This document shows, one piece after another, positions 25,201 through 35,950 of a stretch of 64,000 nucleotides of DNA (its first letter is position 1; every line of letters starts with the position of its first letter). The stretch is taken from NCBI GenBank assembly GCA_037318855.1, contig CP134874.1, positions 2,170,598 to 2,234,597 on the forward strand, given 5' to 3'. The position numbers and the translations under genes were made by a program. The notes under the pieces are model-generated. The model was given only the letters and a program-made list of their open reading frames with translations, made no database searches and had not been told where the DNA came from. The DNA comes from Candidatus Sedimenticola sp. (ex Thyasira tokunagai) (GTDB taxonomy: Bacteria > Pseudomonadota > Gammaproteobacteria > Chromatiales > Chromatiaceae).

Positions 25201-26008
25201 TACGCAAGCGGGCCTGTCAGCAAGAGCGCAAGCAGTACGTAATCTGTTTAAACTTTCTAAGTCGCCCATTAAGTTGATGTTGGAAGCGCTGCCAAAGGCC
25301 TTGGGTATTAATCTGGATAAGGCACGTGATGACGAAGACGAGCTCAAGAAACTCTCAAAGCGTCTGATGGATACGCTTAAGGAGCTGCAATACTGCCTGC
25401 CTAATCTAAAAGATCAATTTCGTGAAATGCTGGCGCAAGCGTTTAGCCAGGATAAGGACATCGAACTAGTTGATTTGCGTGAGGCAGTCGCAGGACGATG
25501 CAGAGGGCTAGAGGATTACACTATAGATCGAGATGGTCTAAAAGCCTTTATCCAGCGCACACTGAAGTCTACAGGCGAGCCAGAGCTGTGGTTGAACGAG
25601 TTATTGAGTTTTCTCGGGCAAAAACCAGCAGATAAGTGGGGTGATGCAGAACGAGATGCCGCCGAGTATCGTTTGGTTGAGCTGACCCGTAAATTGGCGG
25701 AACTAGAACGCCTGCGTTTGCACTATCAGGATAGTGCCACTAGGGTTGGTGGGGAATTTGATGTTTATCTGTTGCGCAGTGTAAAGAAGGGTGCGCCGGA
25801 TTACGATGAGGTAGTGGCCATTGATAAGCATCGTCATGAAGCCATTAAAACAATCAAGGCAAATATGAACGATGCGCTGAAAGAAGCAGACGGAGAGTTA
25901 CAAATGGCGGCTCTTGCTGAGCTTGTTGATGAATTTTTCGCTGAGCGTAGGGAGTTAACAAAAAGTAAGCCAGTATCTAAGGTCACTAAAAGGAAGAGGG
26001 TAAACTAA
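22224..26008 (+). pseudogene. sspC: SspC-like ATPase gene, split by a 281-bp insert
   Basis: The frame starting at 22224 stops in the insert at 23046; the rest continues in another frame to 26008. Dropping 281 bp gives one open frame of 1167 residues with GRFENIPS joined directly to LILESAEQVLR. The N-terminus has Walker A GPYGSGKS (residues 62-69) and Walker B ILIVIDELGKF (190-200); the rest is long and helical, ending in a basic tail. This fits the ATPase component of SspBCD phosphorothioation. As it stands the product is truncated after about 274 residues, keeping the P-loop but losing three quarters of the protein. A TTG/ATG in the insert could restart translation for a 939-residue piece. 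Confidence 0.75.
23032..23312 (+). mobile_element. 281-bp structured insert, HEARO/IscB omega-RNA-like
   Basis: An ORF-less insert directly after CTGA. It contains a string of stems: CCGCC/GGCGG (23032-23060) enclosing GGCTGAAAGCC; CCGGTAGTCGC (23068-23078) with GCGATACTGG (23082-23091); GGCG/CGCC (23098-23114); TTATTGC (23197-23203) with GCAATAA (23231-23237); and an end hairpin TGCAAAAGGGGGAC (23257-23270) with GTCCCGTTTTGCA (23277-23289). The boundary can slide because CTCGCT occurs at 23024-23029 and 23305-23310; all choices remove 281 bp. Insertion after NTGA, size and fold recall the HEARO RNAs (guide RNAs of IscB); no iscB or tnpA is present. The resemblance is from memory. Confidence 0.65.
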
Positions 26009-26010
26009 TC

Positions 26011-26877
26011 ATGTCAGAAAAGTGGTTTGATTTAGCCTTAAAGGCACCTGCAGATACACGACATGTGTTGGGTATTTCAGGTGGAAAAGATAGCGCAGCA
26101 CTAGCGGTCTATATCAAGGACAATTACCCGCAAATCGCCGAGAAGATGGAGTACTTCTTCACCGATACCGGAGCAGAGTTACAAGAAGTCTACGATACTC
26201 TGGATAAACTCGAAGCATATCTTGGTAAACAGATCAATCGCTTAAGTAGTAGTCGTGATTTCAAGCACTGGCTAACGTTGCACGACAATATGTTGCCTTC
26301 AGTGAAAGCGCGTTGGTGCACCAGGGTATTAAAGATCAAGCCCTTCGAAGAGTTTGTTGGTGATGACCCAGTGATTAGTTACGTAGGTATACGTGCGGAT
26401 GAAAATAGAGAGGGCTACATAAGCCATAAAGCAAATATCAAAGCGGTTTTTCCATTTTCAGAAGACGGTATTGTGCGTGATGATGTTTTTAGCATTCTGG
26501 AAGAATCTGTTGGCATCCCAGCGTATTATGAATGGCGCAGCCGATCTGGCTGTTTTTTCTGCTTTTTCCAACGACAAGATGAATGGCTAGGCCTTAAACG
26601 ACGTCATCCGGAGCTTTTTGATAAAGCACTAGAGATGGAGAAGAATGTAGGAACCAGAAAGTTTGATTGGGGTACTACTGAGCGTGTTCAATTAGGTAAT
26701 GGCTATACGTGGCATCAGTCTGGCACGCTTGAGGAAATTGTGGATAGGGCTGAACAGAAAGAATGTTCTGCAAATATATTAATCAAGAAAGGAAAGCAGA
26801 AGTGGCAAGATATTCTGAAGGATGAAATGGAAGATGATGATCCGGAAGATCAGGCTTGTTTGATATGTAGTTTATAA
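26011..26877 (+). CDS. sspD: SspD-like ATP pyrophosphatase (DndC/PAPS reductase family)
   Basis: 288 residues. The PP-loop motif SGGKDS is at residues 23-28. Cysteines in ARWCTRVL (about 104), SGCFFCFF (about 183-186) and the C-terminal CLICSL could hold an iron-sulfur cluster, as in DndC. The protein is shorter than DndC but fits SspD, which activates DNA for sulfur insertion with ATP. It follows sspC by two bases and precedes sspF by 45 bp. No cysteine desulfurase is present in the island, so the sulfur would come from a host enzyme such as IscS. Confidence 0.82.
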   Translation: MSEKWFDLALKAPADTRHVLGISGGKDSAALAVYIKDNYPQIAEKMEYFFTDTGAELQEVYDTLDKLEAYLGKQINRLSSSRDFKHWLTLHDNMLPSVKARWCTRVLKIKPFEEFVGDDPVISYVGIRADENREGYISHKANIKAVFPFSEDGIVRDDVFSILEESVGIPAYYEWRSRSGCFFCFFQRQDEWLGLKRRHPELFDKALEMEKNVGTRKFDWGTTERVQLGNGYTWHQSGTLEEIVDRAEQKECSANILIKKGKQKWQDILKDEMEDDDPEDQACLICSL

Positions 26878-26922
26878 CAGGTTTCCGCGTAGACACGCTA
26901 AATTTAGGATGAGAGAGGGATA

Positions 26923-28719
26923 ATGGAGATAAATCAAAATGGATTCATTGCTTACCTGAATTCATTGCACAATCTTGGAGCGAGTGGTGCAAATGCGTTG
27001 GCAGAGTCACAGGCGCTGAGTTCTTATTTTGGTGAGCTCTACGAGCCGTTTTCGTTAATCGACAGGTTGGTAGAAGTGCTGACCGACAAGGTGCAGCGGG
27101 TTGTGGTGCTGACAGGCCATGCCGGAGATGGAAAATCTACGGTTGCGTTGGACGTGTTGAAAACACTGAGAGATTTGCCGTCAAAAGCACCCCTTAAAGA
27201 TCCCCTCAGTGAGCGCGAGGATATCACCCGACCGGCAGGATCGATCACTATCGTTAAGGACATGAGTGAGCTGAGTGCCGAACGTCGGCAGCAATGGTTG
27301 GATCAGGCGTTCTCCGAACCGGGAAGTTGGCTGATCGTCAGTAACACCGGCCCCTTGCTCCACAGCCTGGCGGACTACGCGAAAGGAACGGGCTTTGACA
27401 AAGACATTGAGAGTGCGATCCTTGAGCGGTTGGATCAGTCACTCGGCGATGGCCATTTGGGTAGGGACAGTCTGAATATTTTCGACAAGGAACTGGTGAT
27501 CCTGAACCTCACCCGTCTGGATAATGTGGCTCTTGGTGCCAAGATTCTGACAAAATTGGTTGAGCATTCTGCGTGGGGGAAATGCGGTGAATGTAGTGCC
27601 GAGCCAGCTTGCCCACTGCAACTAAACCGCAAGGCCATTCGCGATACCGGGCCAGTGGCAGAGGAGCGGGTGCGTTGGATCTACCAACGCCTCAGTGCAT
27701 ACGAGCAACGCCTGACGCTACGCCAGATCGTCGCTCAGTTGGCCTTAGGCCTAACCGGCGGCATGAGTTGTAATGAGGCCTATCGGCAAGTGACTGTATC
27801 TTCGGCGGAGGGAGTGGACCGAGGGAGCGCCGGGCTGGAGCGTATTCTGTTCAGTGAGGGCTTCTTCGGTTACCGTGGCGGCAAACCATGGCCGCAGGCT
27901 GAGGGATTGCACGCAGTGGCGCTGGTGCGGCGGGTGACCTTTGGTGCGCCGGTTGGGGTGGACTTTGAGCGCAGGATTTCGTCTGAGGTTGGCATTGGTT
28001 GGGCTGTACTGCCGTCCTCGCTAGATTGTCTCGGCAGTCATTGGCGGAAAAGGGCGTCTGAGTCGGCCGGCGTACGTTGGCGTTTCGCATTGCGGCGCAT
28101 GGCTTATCTATTCGGAGGTGTGGCTCAGGGTAAGGACCAGTCCGCACACGTGTTTCTTGATGCCTTTCTACAATCACCCAGTCTTCGAGAGTTCAACCAC
28201 TGGCAGAAGGCCGGAAAGCTGACACTCTCCCGCCCAGAAGCCAACCGCTTGCTCACGTCTTGCTTGCGGGTACTGTTGGAAGTCTTCTCCGGCTTTAGTG
28301 CCAGTCAATTCCATTCGCGGCATGATACGCTTTATTTAACCCTACGCCGCCCGGATCTAGCCGTGGTTCAGCCAACCCAGCTTGTCATAGAGACCTTGCC
28401 ATTTAGGGATTTTGATATAGATTTCGATTCAGTTAGGCGAGTGCCAGTATTGAGCTTCGATAGGGGGCTGGCTAAGCTTGAACTGACCCTGCCGCTACTG
28501 GATTACATTTGCCGTCGTGACGCCGGCGAGTTAGGCAACGCACTGTCGCCCATCCATCAGGCGCAGTTGGATTGGTTTCAGGCCGAGTTGTTGAAAGTAA
28601 CTGCGGATAGAAGGCGTCGCAAGGATGAAATCGAATTACTCCGTGCGGGGATCGATGGCGAGGTTTATCCACATCGGTTCTTGTTGGATCAAGACCAAAA
28701 TATCTTGGAGCAAGGCTAA
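26923..28719 (+). CDS. sspF: SspF/DptF-like P-loop protein of the restriction module
   Basis: 598 residues with Walker A GHAGDGKS at residues 65-72 and a CGECSAEPACP cysteine cluster near residue 222. Size, P-loop type (GxxGDGK) and position first in a three-gene set before a helical protein and a very large HerA-type ATPase match DptF/DndF and SspF. In such systems FGH attack DNA lacking phosphorothioate, in replication of invading phage. It ends with TAATG, sharing one base with the start of sspG. Family is known; assignment to Ssp rather than Dnd rests on the neighbouring sspBCD. Confidence 0.75.
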   Translation: MEINQNGFIAYLNSLHNLGASGANALAESQALSSYFGELYEPFSLIDRLVEVLTDKVQRVVVLTGHAGDGKSTVALDVLKTLRDLPSKAPLKDPLSEREDITRPAGSITIVKDMSELSAERRQQWLDQAFSEPGSWLIVSNTGPLLHSLADYAKGTGFDKDIESAILERLDQSLGDGHLGRDSLNIFDKELVILNLTRLDNVALGAKILTKLVEHSAWGKCGECSAEPACPLQLNRKAIRDTGPVAEERVRWIYQRLSAYEQRLTLRQIVAQLALGLTGGMSCNEAYRQVTVSSAEGVDRGSAGLERILFSEGFFGYRGGKPWPQAEGLHAVALVRRVTFGAPVGVDFERRISSEVGIGWAVLPSSLDCLGSHWRKRASESAGVRWRFALRRMAYLFGGVAQGKDQSAHVFLDAFLQSPSLREFNHWQKAGKLTLSRPEANRLLTSCLRVLLEVFSGFSASQFHSRHDTLYLTLRRPDLAVVQPTQLVIETLPFRDFDIDFDSVRRVPVLSFDRGLAKLELTLPLLDYICRRDAGELGNALSPIHQAQLDWFQAELLKVTADRRRRKDEIELLRAGIDGEVYPHRFLLDQDQNILEQG

Positions 28720-30329
28720 TGACGGAGCAGGAGCAAATGAGTGCAGACCAAGATATCCTGTTGGAACGCTTCCCATCAACTGGTGAGAGTGGTGGCCCAC
28801 CCGGGGATCAGACCAATCCAGCTATTCGGCTCTATGGGCGACGCTTTTACAAGGATCAGACCCTGGTGGAATATCTGGCTGAGTTCTTGCTGGTCTTCGT
28901 TTCGCCGAAAGGCGGAGAGCGAAATGGTGCTTACAGTTTGGGGCTAGAGACCAGCAACGATCCTCCGTGCTACTGGCCGGATGATCGGATAGCGCTGAAG
29001 TTGTTTGCCTTTTTTCCTTCCTCTAAGCTCGAAACGCGCCACCCGGTTCATCAGAAAAACTACAGGCAAGCTCTGGAGGACATCAAGGCCAGCATATCTG
29101 GTTCCAATGAAGAAAAGGATGAAGCGGTCCGGTTGCTTCAGAGTCTTTTTGCGGGCTTTGTTGGAGTAGCAAAGAATCGAACCTGGGTCACCCATACTTT
29201 TCTGCCTGCCTCACCTGTTTTGTTGGCAAGGGAGGTGGATTGGCTGCACTCGAAGGCTGTACGAGATGCTGATCTACGAGATTGGGATGATGCAGAGAAA
29301 TATTTCGCAACGGATCGACATAATTTTATGGCCCGAGGTGGGGAGCTGCTGTTTCTTCAATTAGCCCATCTGTTTTCTCGTGAGAAGCACGCGGCTGTTG
29401 ACACCATGCTTTTAAAAGCAAGATATAAGCATCTTGCGCGAACTAAATTGGTCGATCTTAGAGAAGGAATTGAGACTGGACTTCAATCTATTCTTAAAGA
29501 TGCCGTTAGCTCAATCAGCGAATTAGCCCATTTTATTGAAGAAGCACTGAGCTCCTATCGACTTTATGACCAAGGCAAGCGTGCATCGCTGGGCTGGATT
29601 CCCGCGGCGAGTGTTCCTGAGGCATTTTTGTTTGCCAGTGAGCTAAATAACATCTGCCGGTCAACACTTGGATCCTTGGAGAAGATCGATCTGTTGCAGG
29701 TGCTTTCCTGTATGCAAGTTCTGCGCAGCCTCTGCTTCCAAGCTAAGCGAATAGACGATTCCAGAAAACATACCGATGAATTTGTTGGGGGTTATTCCTG
29801 GATTGTTGCGGATGCCAGTGCTCGGAGTGGTTGCGGGGTCAGGAAGCTTGCTCAAAGTTCCTTCGAGCATATTGAAGAGTTGTTGTATAGGGTGTTGAGG
29901 AAGGTAGCGAAATCCTCAGGTGGGTCGATGCCGAGTTTCACCGAAGCTGATAAGCACGGCTTTCAAATATTTAGAAAATTAGCAAAAGAGCTCGGACTAG
30001 TCATTCCCCGCACCGGCCGCGGACAACGCTTTGTTTTACCACCGCAGCTGTTGCGCTTCCTGGTTGCAGCCTTGGTCGAACCTGGTGAGCGGGTGCGCCT
30101 GACGGAGTTCTACGCACGGGTCTTCGCCCATTACGGTATTGCATTGGGTGATCAGCAACTGTTGGTCGCCCTGGGTTGGAGTGGCAGCGAATCCGGTACG
30201 AGGGACTATGCAGTAGCAGCAGATACGGCTTGGGTGGAGGAAGCTCTACAGCAGGGTGGCTTCCTGGTAGAGCTGTCCGATGCAGTGTCCATCGTTCACA
30301 ATCCGGGCAACAATGGGCAGCAGGCATGA
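28719..30329 (+). CDS. sspG: SspG/DptG-like protein of the restriction module
   Basis: 536 residues, helical, with no recognisable catalytic motif. A segment near residues 40-90 (RRFYKDQTLVEYLAEFLLVF, then PCYWPDDRIALKLFAFFPSS) is followed by long helices; the C-terminus has a winged-helix-like piece (RVRLTEFYARVFAHYGIALG). Position between SspF- and SspH-like genes identifies it as the G component. Its stop overlaps the sspH ATG (ATGA), so translation is coupled and the IS in sspH may affect expression of everything downstream. Confidence 0.68.
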   Translation: MTEQEQMSADQDILLERFPSTGESGGPPGDQTNPAIRLYGRRFYKDQTLVEYLAEFLLVFVSPKGGERNGAYSLGLETSNDPPCYWPDDRIALKLFAFFPSSKLETRHPVHQKNYRQALEDIKASISGSNEEKDEAVRLLQSLFAGFVGVAKNRTWVTHTFLPASPVLLAREVDWLHSKAVRDADLRDWDDAEKYFATDRHNFMARGGELLFLQLAHLFSREKHAAVDTMLLKARYKHLARTKLVDLREGIETGLQSILKDAVSSISELAHFIEEALSSYRLYDQGKRASLGWIPAASVPEAFLFASELNNICRSTLGSLEKIDLLQVLSCMQVLRSLCFQAKRIDDSRKHTDEFVGGYSWIVADASARSGCGVRKLAQSSFEHIEELLYRVLRKVAKSSGGSMPSFTEADKHGFQIFRKLAKELGLVIPRTGRGQRFVLPPQLLRFLVAALVEPGERVRLTEFYARVFAHYGIALGDQQLLVALGWSGSESGTRDYAVAADTAWVEEALQQGGFLVELSDAVSIVHNPGNNGQQA

Positions 30330-30490
30330 ATCTCTATATTGAATCACTGGCCGGATACCTGAAAGACGAATGGGACCGAGCACTAAAGGCATCAGATGGG
30401 TCTATGGAAGCACGCTTTATTGTCCAGAGTTTGGATTCAGGGGGTGTTTTTACGTTGTTTCAGGCGTTGGAAGACCACCGACTGACATGG

Positions 30491-31875
30491 GAGTTATAAC
30501 TGAATCTGGTGTTTGAGTAGTTGAAAAAGGGCGGCGTATCTGGTTGATTTGTTGTTGCGAGACATCAAAACAACCATTGGAGATACGCCACCATGAGTAA
30601 GAATAACGTTGTTAAGCTGGCAGGTCGAGATACGATTATCGATCCGCTGACAGAGTTGCTGAGAAGCGGTGCAGAGCAGTTGATCTACCAGGCGGTAGAG
30701 GCAGAGTTGCTGGAGCTGTTGGCGGAGCACACCGAGCGACGGACAGAGGATGGCAAGGCGGGTGTGGTGCGTAATGGTCATCTGCCAGCTCGTAAACTGC
30801 AGACAGGATTGGGGCCGGTCACGGTCGAGATCCCCAAAGTTCGAGCGAAGACCGGCGAGCCGGTGACGTTCCGATCAGCTCTGGTACCGCCGTATGTACG
30901 CAAGACGAAGTCACTGGAAGCGGCGCTGCCGTGGCTCTACCTGAAGGGGATTTCCAGTGGTGAGATGGGTGAGGCCCTGAAAGTGCTGGTGGGTCCGGAT
31001 GCAACAGGCTTGTCGGCCAGCACGGTATCGCGTCTGAAGCAGGTCTGGGCAGAAGAATATCGGAGCTGGTGTGAGGAGCGCCTGGATAAGGAGCATTGGG
31101 TGTATGTGTGGGCAGACGGTGTCTACAGCGGACTGAGAGCAGAGCAGACGAAGCTGTGTGCCCTGGTGGTGATCGGTGTGAATGAGCGTGGTGAGAAGCA
31201 TTTTCTGGCAATTGAGGATGGTGTGCGGGAGTCCACGCAGAGCTGGCGGGAGGTACTGTTGAAGCTGAAGTCACGCGGACTGAACCCGCCCAAATTGGCG
31301 ATCGGTGACGGTGCCATGGGCTTCTGGGCTGCGCTGGAGGAAGTATATCCTGAGACGCGCCAGCAGCGCTGCTGGATGCACAAGACCATGAACGTGCTGA
31401 ACTGCCTGCCAAAGTCAGCTCAGCCGAAAGCGAAGCAGGCACTGCATAACATCTGGCAGGCGGAGACTCAGGCCGATGCGGAAAAGGCCTTTGATCTGTT
31501 TATCAAAACGTATGAGCCGAAGTATCCGAAGGCTGCCATCTGTCTGCACAAAGACCGAGAGGAACTGATGGCTTTCTATCACTTTCCGGCACAGCACTGG
31601 CAGAGCATTCGGACCAGCAATCCGATTGAATCAACCTTCGGGACAATCCGCCATCGAACCAAGCGTTCCAAGGGCTGCCTATCGCGTGACGGCATGCTAC
31701 ACATGATGTTCAAACTCGGCCTGTGTGCCGAGAAGAAGTGGAGACGATTACGGGGTTTCGGTTACCTGGCGAAGGTGATAACCGGAATCAAATTTAAAGA
31801 TGGTGTTGAGGTAACAGGAGTCGATCAGGTCGCCGCTTGATTCAACTGGTTAAACACCAGATTTGACTATAACTC
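30491..31875 (+). mobile_element. IS256-family insertion sequence
   Basis: 1385 bp. The ends form imperfect inverted repeats beginning GAGTTATA and sharing AATCTGGTGTTT further in. It is flanked by CTGACATGG (30482-30490) and CTGACTTGG (31876-31884), a 9-bp target duplication with one mismatch, as expected for IS256. It lies in sspH in the same direction as the gene. The single mismatch in the duplication suggests the insertion is not brand new, or that the gene has drifted since. Confidence 0.88.
30593..31840 (+). CDS. IS256 (Mutator-type) transposase
   Basis: 415 residues, full length for the family. DDE residues are visible: D in YVWADGVYSG (about 178), D in KLAIGDGAMGF (about 240), and E in TSNPIESTFGTIRHRTK (about 345). 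The CWMHKTMNVLNCLPK segment in between is also typical. The ORF looks intact, so the element may still be active and could excise or move. It sits 102 bp inside the left end of the IS. Confidence 0.93.
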   Translation: MSKNNVVKLAGRDTIIDPLTELLRSGAEQLIYQAVEAELLELLAEHTERRTEDGKAGVVRNGHLPARKLQTGLGPVTVEIPKVRAKTGEPVTFRSALVPPYVRKTKSLEAALPWLYLKGISSGEMGEALKVLVGPDATGLSASTVSRLKQVWAEEYRSWCEERLDKEHWVYVWADGVYSGLRAEQTKLCALVVIGVNERGEKHFLAIEDGVRESTQSWREVLLKLKSRGLNPPKLAIGDGAMGFWAALEEVYPETRQQRCWMHKTMNVLNCLPKSAQPKAKQALHNIWQAETQADAEKAFDLFIKTYEPKYPKAAICLHKDREELMAFYHFPAQHWQSIRTSNPIESTFGTIRHRTKRSKGCLSRDGMLHMMFKLGLCAEKKWRRLRGFGYLAKVITGIKFKDGVEVTGVDQVAA

Positions 31876-34800
31876 CTGACTTGGCTGCAGCGACAAAGTA
31901 TTACGTGTTACTTCCGTGTTGCCACAGAGTTATGGCGTGATTGGTGTGGTACCTCCCCCGGTGTGGAAGCAAAGCTGCACCAGGAGATGGCCACGCTCGG
32001 CGCACTAGGATCAAATGGTAGACGCCTGTGGATCGATGAGGAGGATCGTCTGACATGGTATCGCAACCGGACTACCCGGGATGAGGGGGTAGATGGATTG
32101 GTAGTGGTGCTGGTGGGGCTAAATCATGCCACGGATCAAGGTGGTTTGGCGGATTTTCATCGGGTTGACGAGACGCGGGTTTGGCGCGATATGGGTGAGA
32201 GCTTCGTTCCCTGGATGGAACGTATCAACAAGCGTTTAGATCTAAATGCTGCCGACTCAGAATTTGAGCAGTTCGATATGGTGCTTCAGCAGTTGTTTCA
32301 GGTGCGTCCCTTACGCTTAGGCAAATTGGCGGACTTTCTGGAACGTCAGGTCATTGCTGATGGTGATTTCTACAAGCTTGCGGATTTTACTGAGTGTTTT
32401 TTTGAGCGGCTCCCTTTCTGGGATATCCCGCCTCTGTTCACTAGCGGAAAATTTGCTGACCTCCGGGGCAAGAAAGGTGCTGTCGCACTGAAAGAGGCGG
32501 ATGCTTTTATTTCGCACCAGCGTTATAAGACCAACGCTGGACGAAAGAAGGACTGGCAGAAGATTGAGAATGTTTTAAGCGACCCAGAGTTTGAACTGCC
32601 AGCGACTGTGGGTGATGCGGCAATCTACGATGACGTAGACGCATATCGTGACACGCTGCATGCTTTTATTTATGAAGCAGATGCCGGTGCTCGGTCGCGT
32701 CTGTTGCAGACAGATCTTATGCCGTTGTTGGCTATCCTGCGAAAGAGGGAGTCTGTCCCGAAGACTAGCAAGTCTATTCCGGCCATCACCGGCATGAGCT
32801 TTGAGGTTTTGCTTCAGGGAGTCTGGCGTACCCTCGATGAGTTTGCTAAGGATTGCGGTGCCCAGCCGTTGGTCGAACAACTGTTGGGGATCCATGTTGA
32901 GCTAGTACGCTTCGACCATGATCTCACAGCTGACGATGATGGTGGCGTTGGTGCAAAAGAATTGGCCCGCGAGCTTTTGCAGGGCTGTCTTGGTGGCTTG
33001 GATGATGTTTTTGAGGCCATCGATTGCAGGTTGCCGCGGGACGATGACCAAGCTCGCTTGCCCCGCTCCCAGTGGGATCGCGAGGTGCCTATTACTCTGG
33101 ATTTGGCACTGGATACTTTGACCTATGGAACCAGCCGTGCTCGCCCGAATGTGCAGTTCAAGGTTACTATCGCCAGCACTGATCTGGATCTGTCCACGAA
33201 GGGAGTATTCAAGTGGGTGCTCGGTCCTACCCAGCCGGAGCGAGTGCGCTTTGAGTGTGCGAGAAAGGTGCGGGGGTACTGGTCACAGTTCACGAATCCC
33301 AAGCGACTTTTGCCTGCTTTCCAGATCCCGTCGGTAGCCATGACTGCGCTCTATTTCTCGGCCGATGAGGACGAGGCGAACCGTCTGGTGACCCAGGCGA
33401 TGACTGATTTGGAGTTGATCAATCTGCTCGACGGGCTTTCATTTGAGCAGATGGATGCAAACCTGTGGGGATTAACAACTAGCTTGATTACAGCTTACCG
33501 GGCTTGGCTCGATGTGGCCGTTACAGGAGGGTACTATACCGCCCGTGCGGAGCAGATGCCTCAATTATTGTCCGCTTTCGTCGATCTGGCTGAGAAGGTA
33601 TTGGATGATCAACTGTTAGGCAGTGCAGAGCTGCTACGCCGGTTCTACAAGGCATTCCTCTTGGTGGATGAGCGCGTTGAGGCCAACGATCCCTATTTGC
33701 CTGGTGCCATTGCTTGGGGACTGAGCCCAGCAGTTTTGGAATTGACTCAAGCGAGGGCTATGTTCCTGGCGGATGGTTTTCCAGAGGCCGTTGGAGAGTT
33801 GGCGATTGGTGGCAATGGTAAAGTGGTCTTCGAGCGGCTGCTTGATCTAGCACAGATACATCGCCCGCTGGCGGCCTTGGTGGTGGATACGCAGCAGCTG
33901 TCCGCCGCGATCAAATCATTTGGCTTGCTGCACTATCTGGGCCCGGAACCACCCACGAGTAAGAGCCTGGCAGTACAGACGCTGTTGCGGGATGAGGGAA
34001 GCGACGATGATGAGGATGTACGCGACATCGTGCGTCCCTGCGAGGAGCGGGACTTAGTGGCCCGTGTGCTAACTGATTACCAGCAGCTCTACTCGTTTGC
34101 CGAAGACGGGTTACGTATCCTGGCCGTCAATGTGAGGGAATTGCAGGCTGTACTTTCCGGAGTTGACCTCTTCCTGGAAGGCTATCTCAAACGCACATCC
34201 GTCGACTGGCCACCGTTTCACTGCACTGTAATGGTTTATTCAACCTCTTCGTCACCCATGGCAATGGAAAACCGACTGGCACTATGGCGCAACCATATGG
34301 TGGAGCGCCAGCGGGAAAAGGGCCGCCCACTCATTCTATCGGTAGGCCATCGCTATGCCCCTAAGGAGCAGATCGTCGATCTGTTGAAGCAGGAGCAACG
34401 GCTCTACGACATCGCCTTTCTGTTTCATTTTCTACGTGGCGGCTTGGCCGGCCATGCGGACTCTGCTATGCCCTTCAAGTTCGACTTCGGCGGCTGGAGC
34501 GGCCTGCAGTTTCCTATTACCGAGTATCCACGCCCGATCAAGGATGGGGATCGCTACAGACGCCAGAGCCTGCTCAGCAACCGGCGCCTGCGCATTCAGA
34601 CCCGCCATGCCGATCTGTCAGCGCGACTCTTCTACGGAGGCAACGCTGGCCACGATCATGTGATTTTCGGTCAGGTGGACTACAAGCCATGGACTGGTGT
34701 GGTCGAAACTTTGCATGAGCGGGCACAGTGGGTGGCCTGTGTTGATCCTTTTGTGGATAAGCGTCTATTGTGTAGTGAGGATGGTCACGAACAGCGCAAG

Positions 34801-35718
34801 ATCGTCGGCTTTGAATCCGGGCTCGGGGCCTACGGTGAGATAAATCTGACCATCTCCACTGAGCAGGACACCCTGAAGCAACTCACTGATCAGGTTGTCG
34901 GCAAGCTGACCAAATTGATGCCCTTCGAACAACCGGATGGATTCGAAGCGATGGCGACGCGGGTGGTCGGCGAGGCGGAGGAGATTATCGGCCTATCCTC
35001 GCTACGGGCGGTTGTTGGTGCCGACGAGCGGATCCGGGAGGTAGTGGGATTCGCCGCAATCCGGCGTGCGCTCGCACACCCTCCAGGGCAGATGTCGCAA
35101 CTGTTGCCGGTGGATTCGCTGCTACATTGGTTTGTCGGCAGTGATGTGACCATGAGGCCGGATCTTCTGCAGTTGACATTGGAGGTCCGGCCCAATGATA
35201 TTCCAGTGGTGTATGCGACATTGGTGGAGTGCAAGTTTGCACAGAAAAATTCGGGCCATCTTGCTAAGGCTAATGAGCAGATACAGGAAGGCTTGCAACA
35301 CTTGACCGGGCTTTTGGCCCCTAATCACTCCAACTTGCGCCGCCTGGGGTTCGACCGGCGCTATTGGTGGGCGCAGCTGCATCGCGCCATGACCTCGCGC
35401 GCAGTGGTTAATCTTCCCGATCAGGAGTGGCGGGAGCTTGATCATGCTTTGGAAAGCCTAGCCGAGGGGCAATTCGAGATCCACTGGCAGGGTGCTATAT
35501 TCACTTTCTGGACCAACGAGTCTGGACCTCTACCTGAGGTGACGTCACTGGCACTGCCTGTCGGTACGTTCCAACCGCCGTTCGAGGTACCTGCAGACTT
35601 TATGATTCAACATCTAGCCTTGGGTTATCAAGGGGTATCCGCACTGTTTGCCGAGGCAAGGCCTATGCCACTGATAGAACTAAATGGGCCAGTAGTACGG
35701 CTCCGGCCGGAGCAGGGG

Positions 35719-35950
35719 CCGACACCGACCCCAGAACCAACACCGATCTTAGAACCGGAGCCGACTCCGACTCCGACTCCGACCCCAGAGCCGACTCCGA
35801 CCCCAGAGCCGACTCCGACCCCAGAGCCGACTCCGACCCCAGAGCCGACTCCGACCCCAGAGCCGACTCCGACCCCAGAGCCGACTCCGACCCCAGAGCC
35901 GACTCCGACCCTAGAGCCGACTCCGACCCTAGAGCCGACTCCGACTCTAG
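35719..35950 (+). repeat. Coding tandem repeat, Thr-Pro-Glu-Pro linker
   Basis: Eighteen-base units (CCGACTCCGACCCCAGAG) repeat about eight times in a row, with degenerate copies on both sides, encoding TPTPEP. The last units change CCAGAG to CTAGAG. This makes a stiff, proline-rich linker between the N-terminal part and the C-terminal motor of the SspH-like protein. Unit number is likely to vary between strains because the array is nearly perfect. Confidence 0.85.

Noticed and set aside
31963..32050. GTG at 31963 as the true sspH start
   Set aside because: The upstream frame joins cleanly to the ATG at 30326 once the IS is removed, and the target duplication confirms the split.
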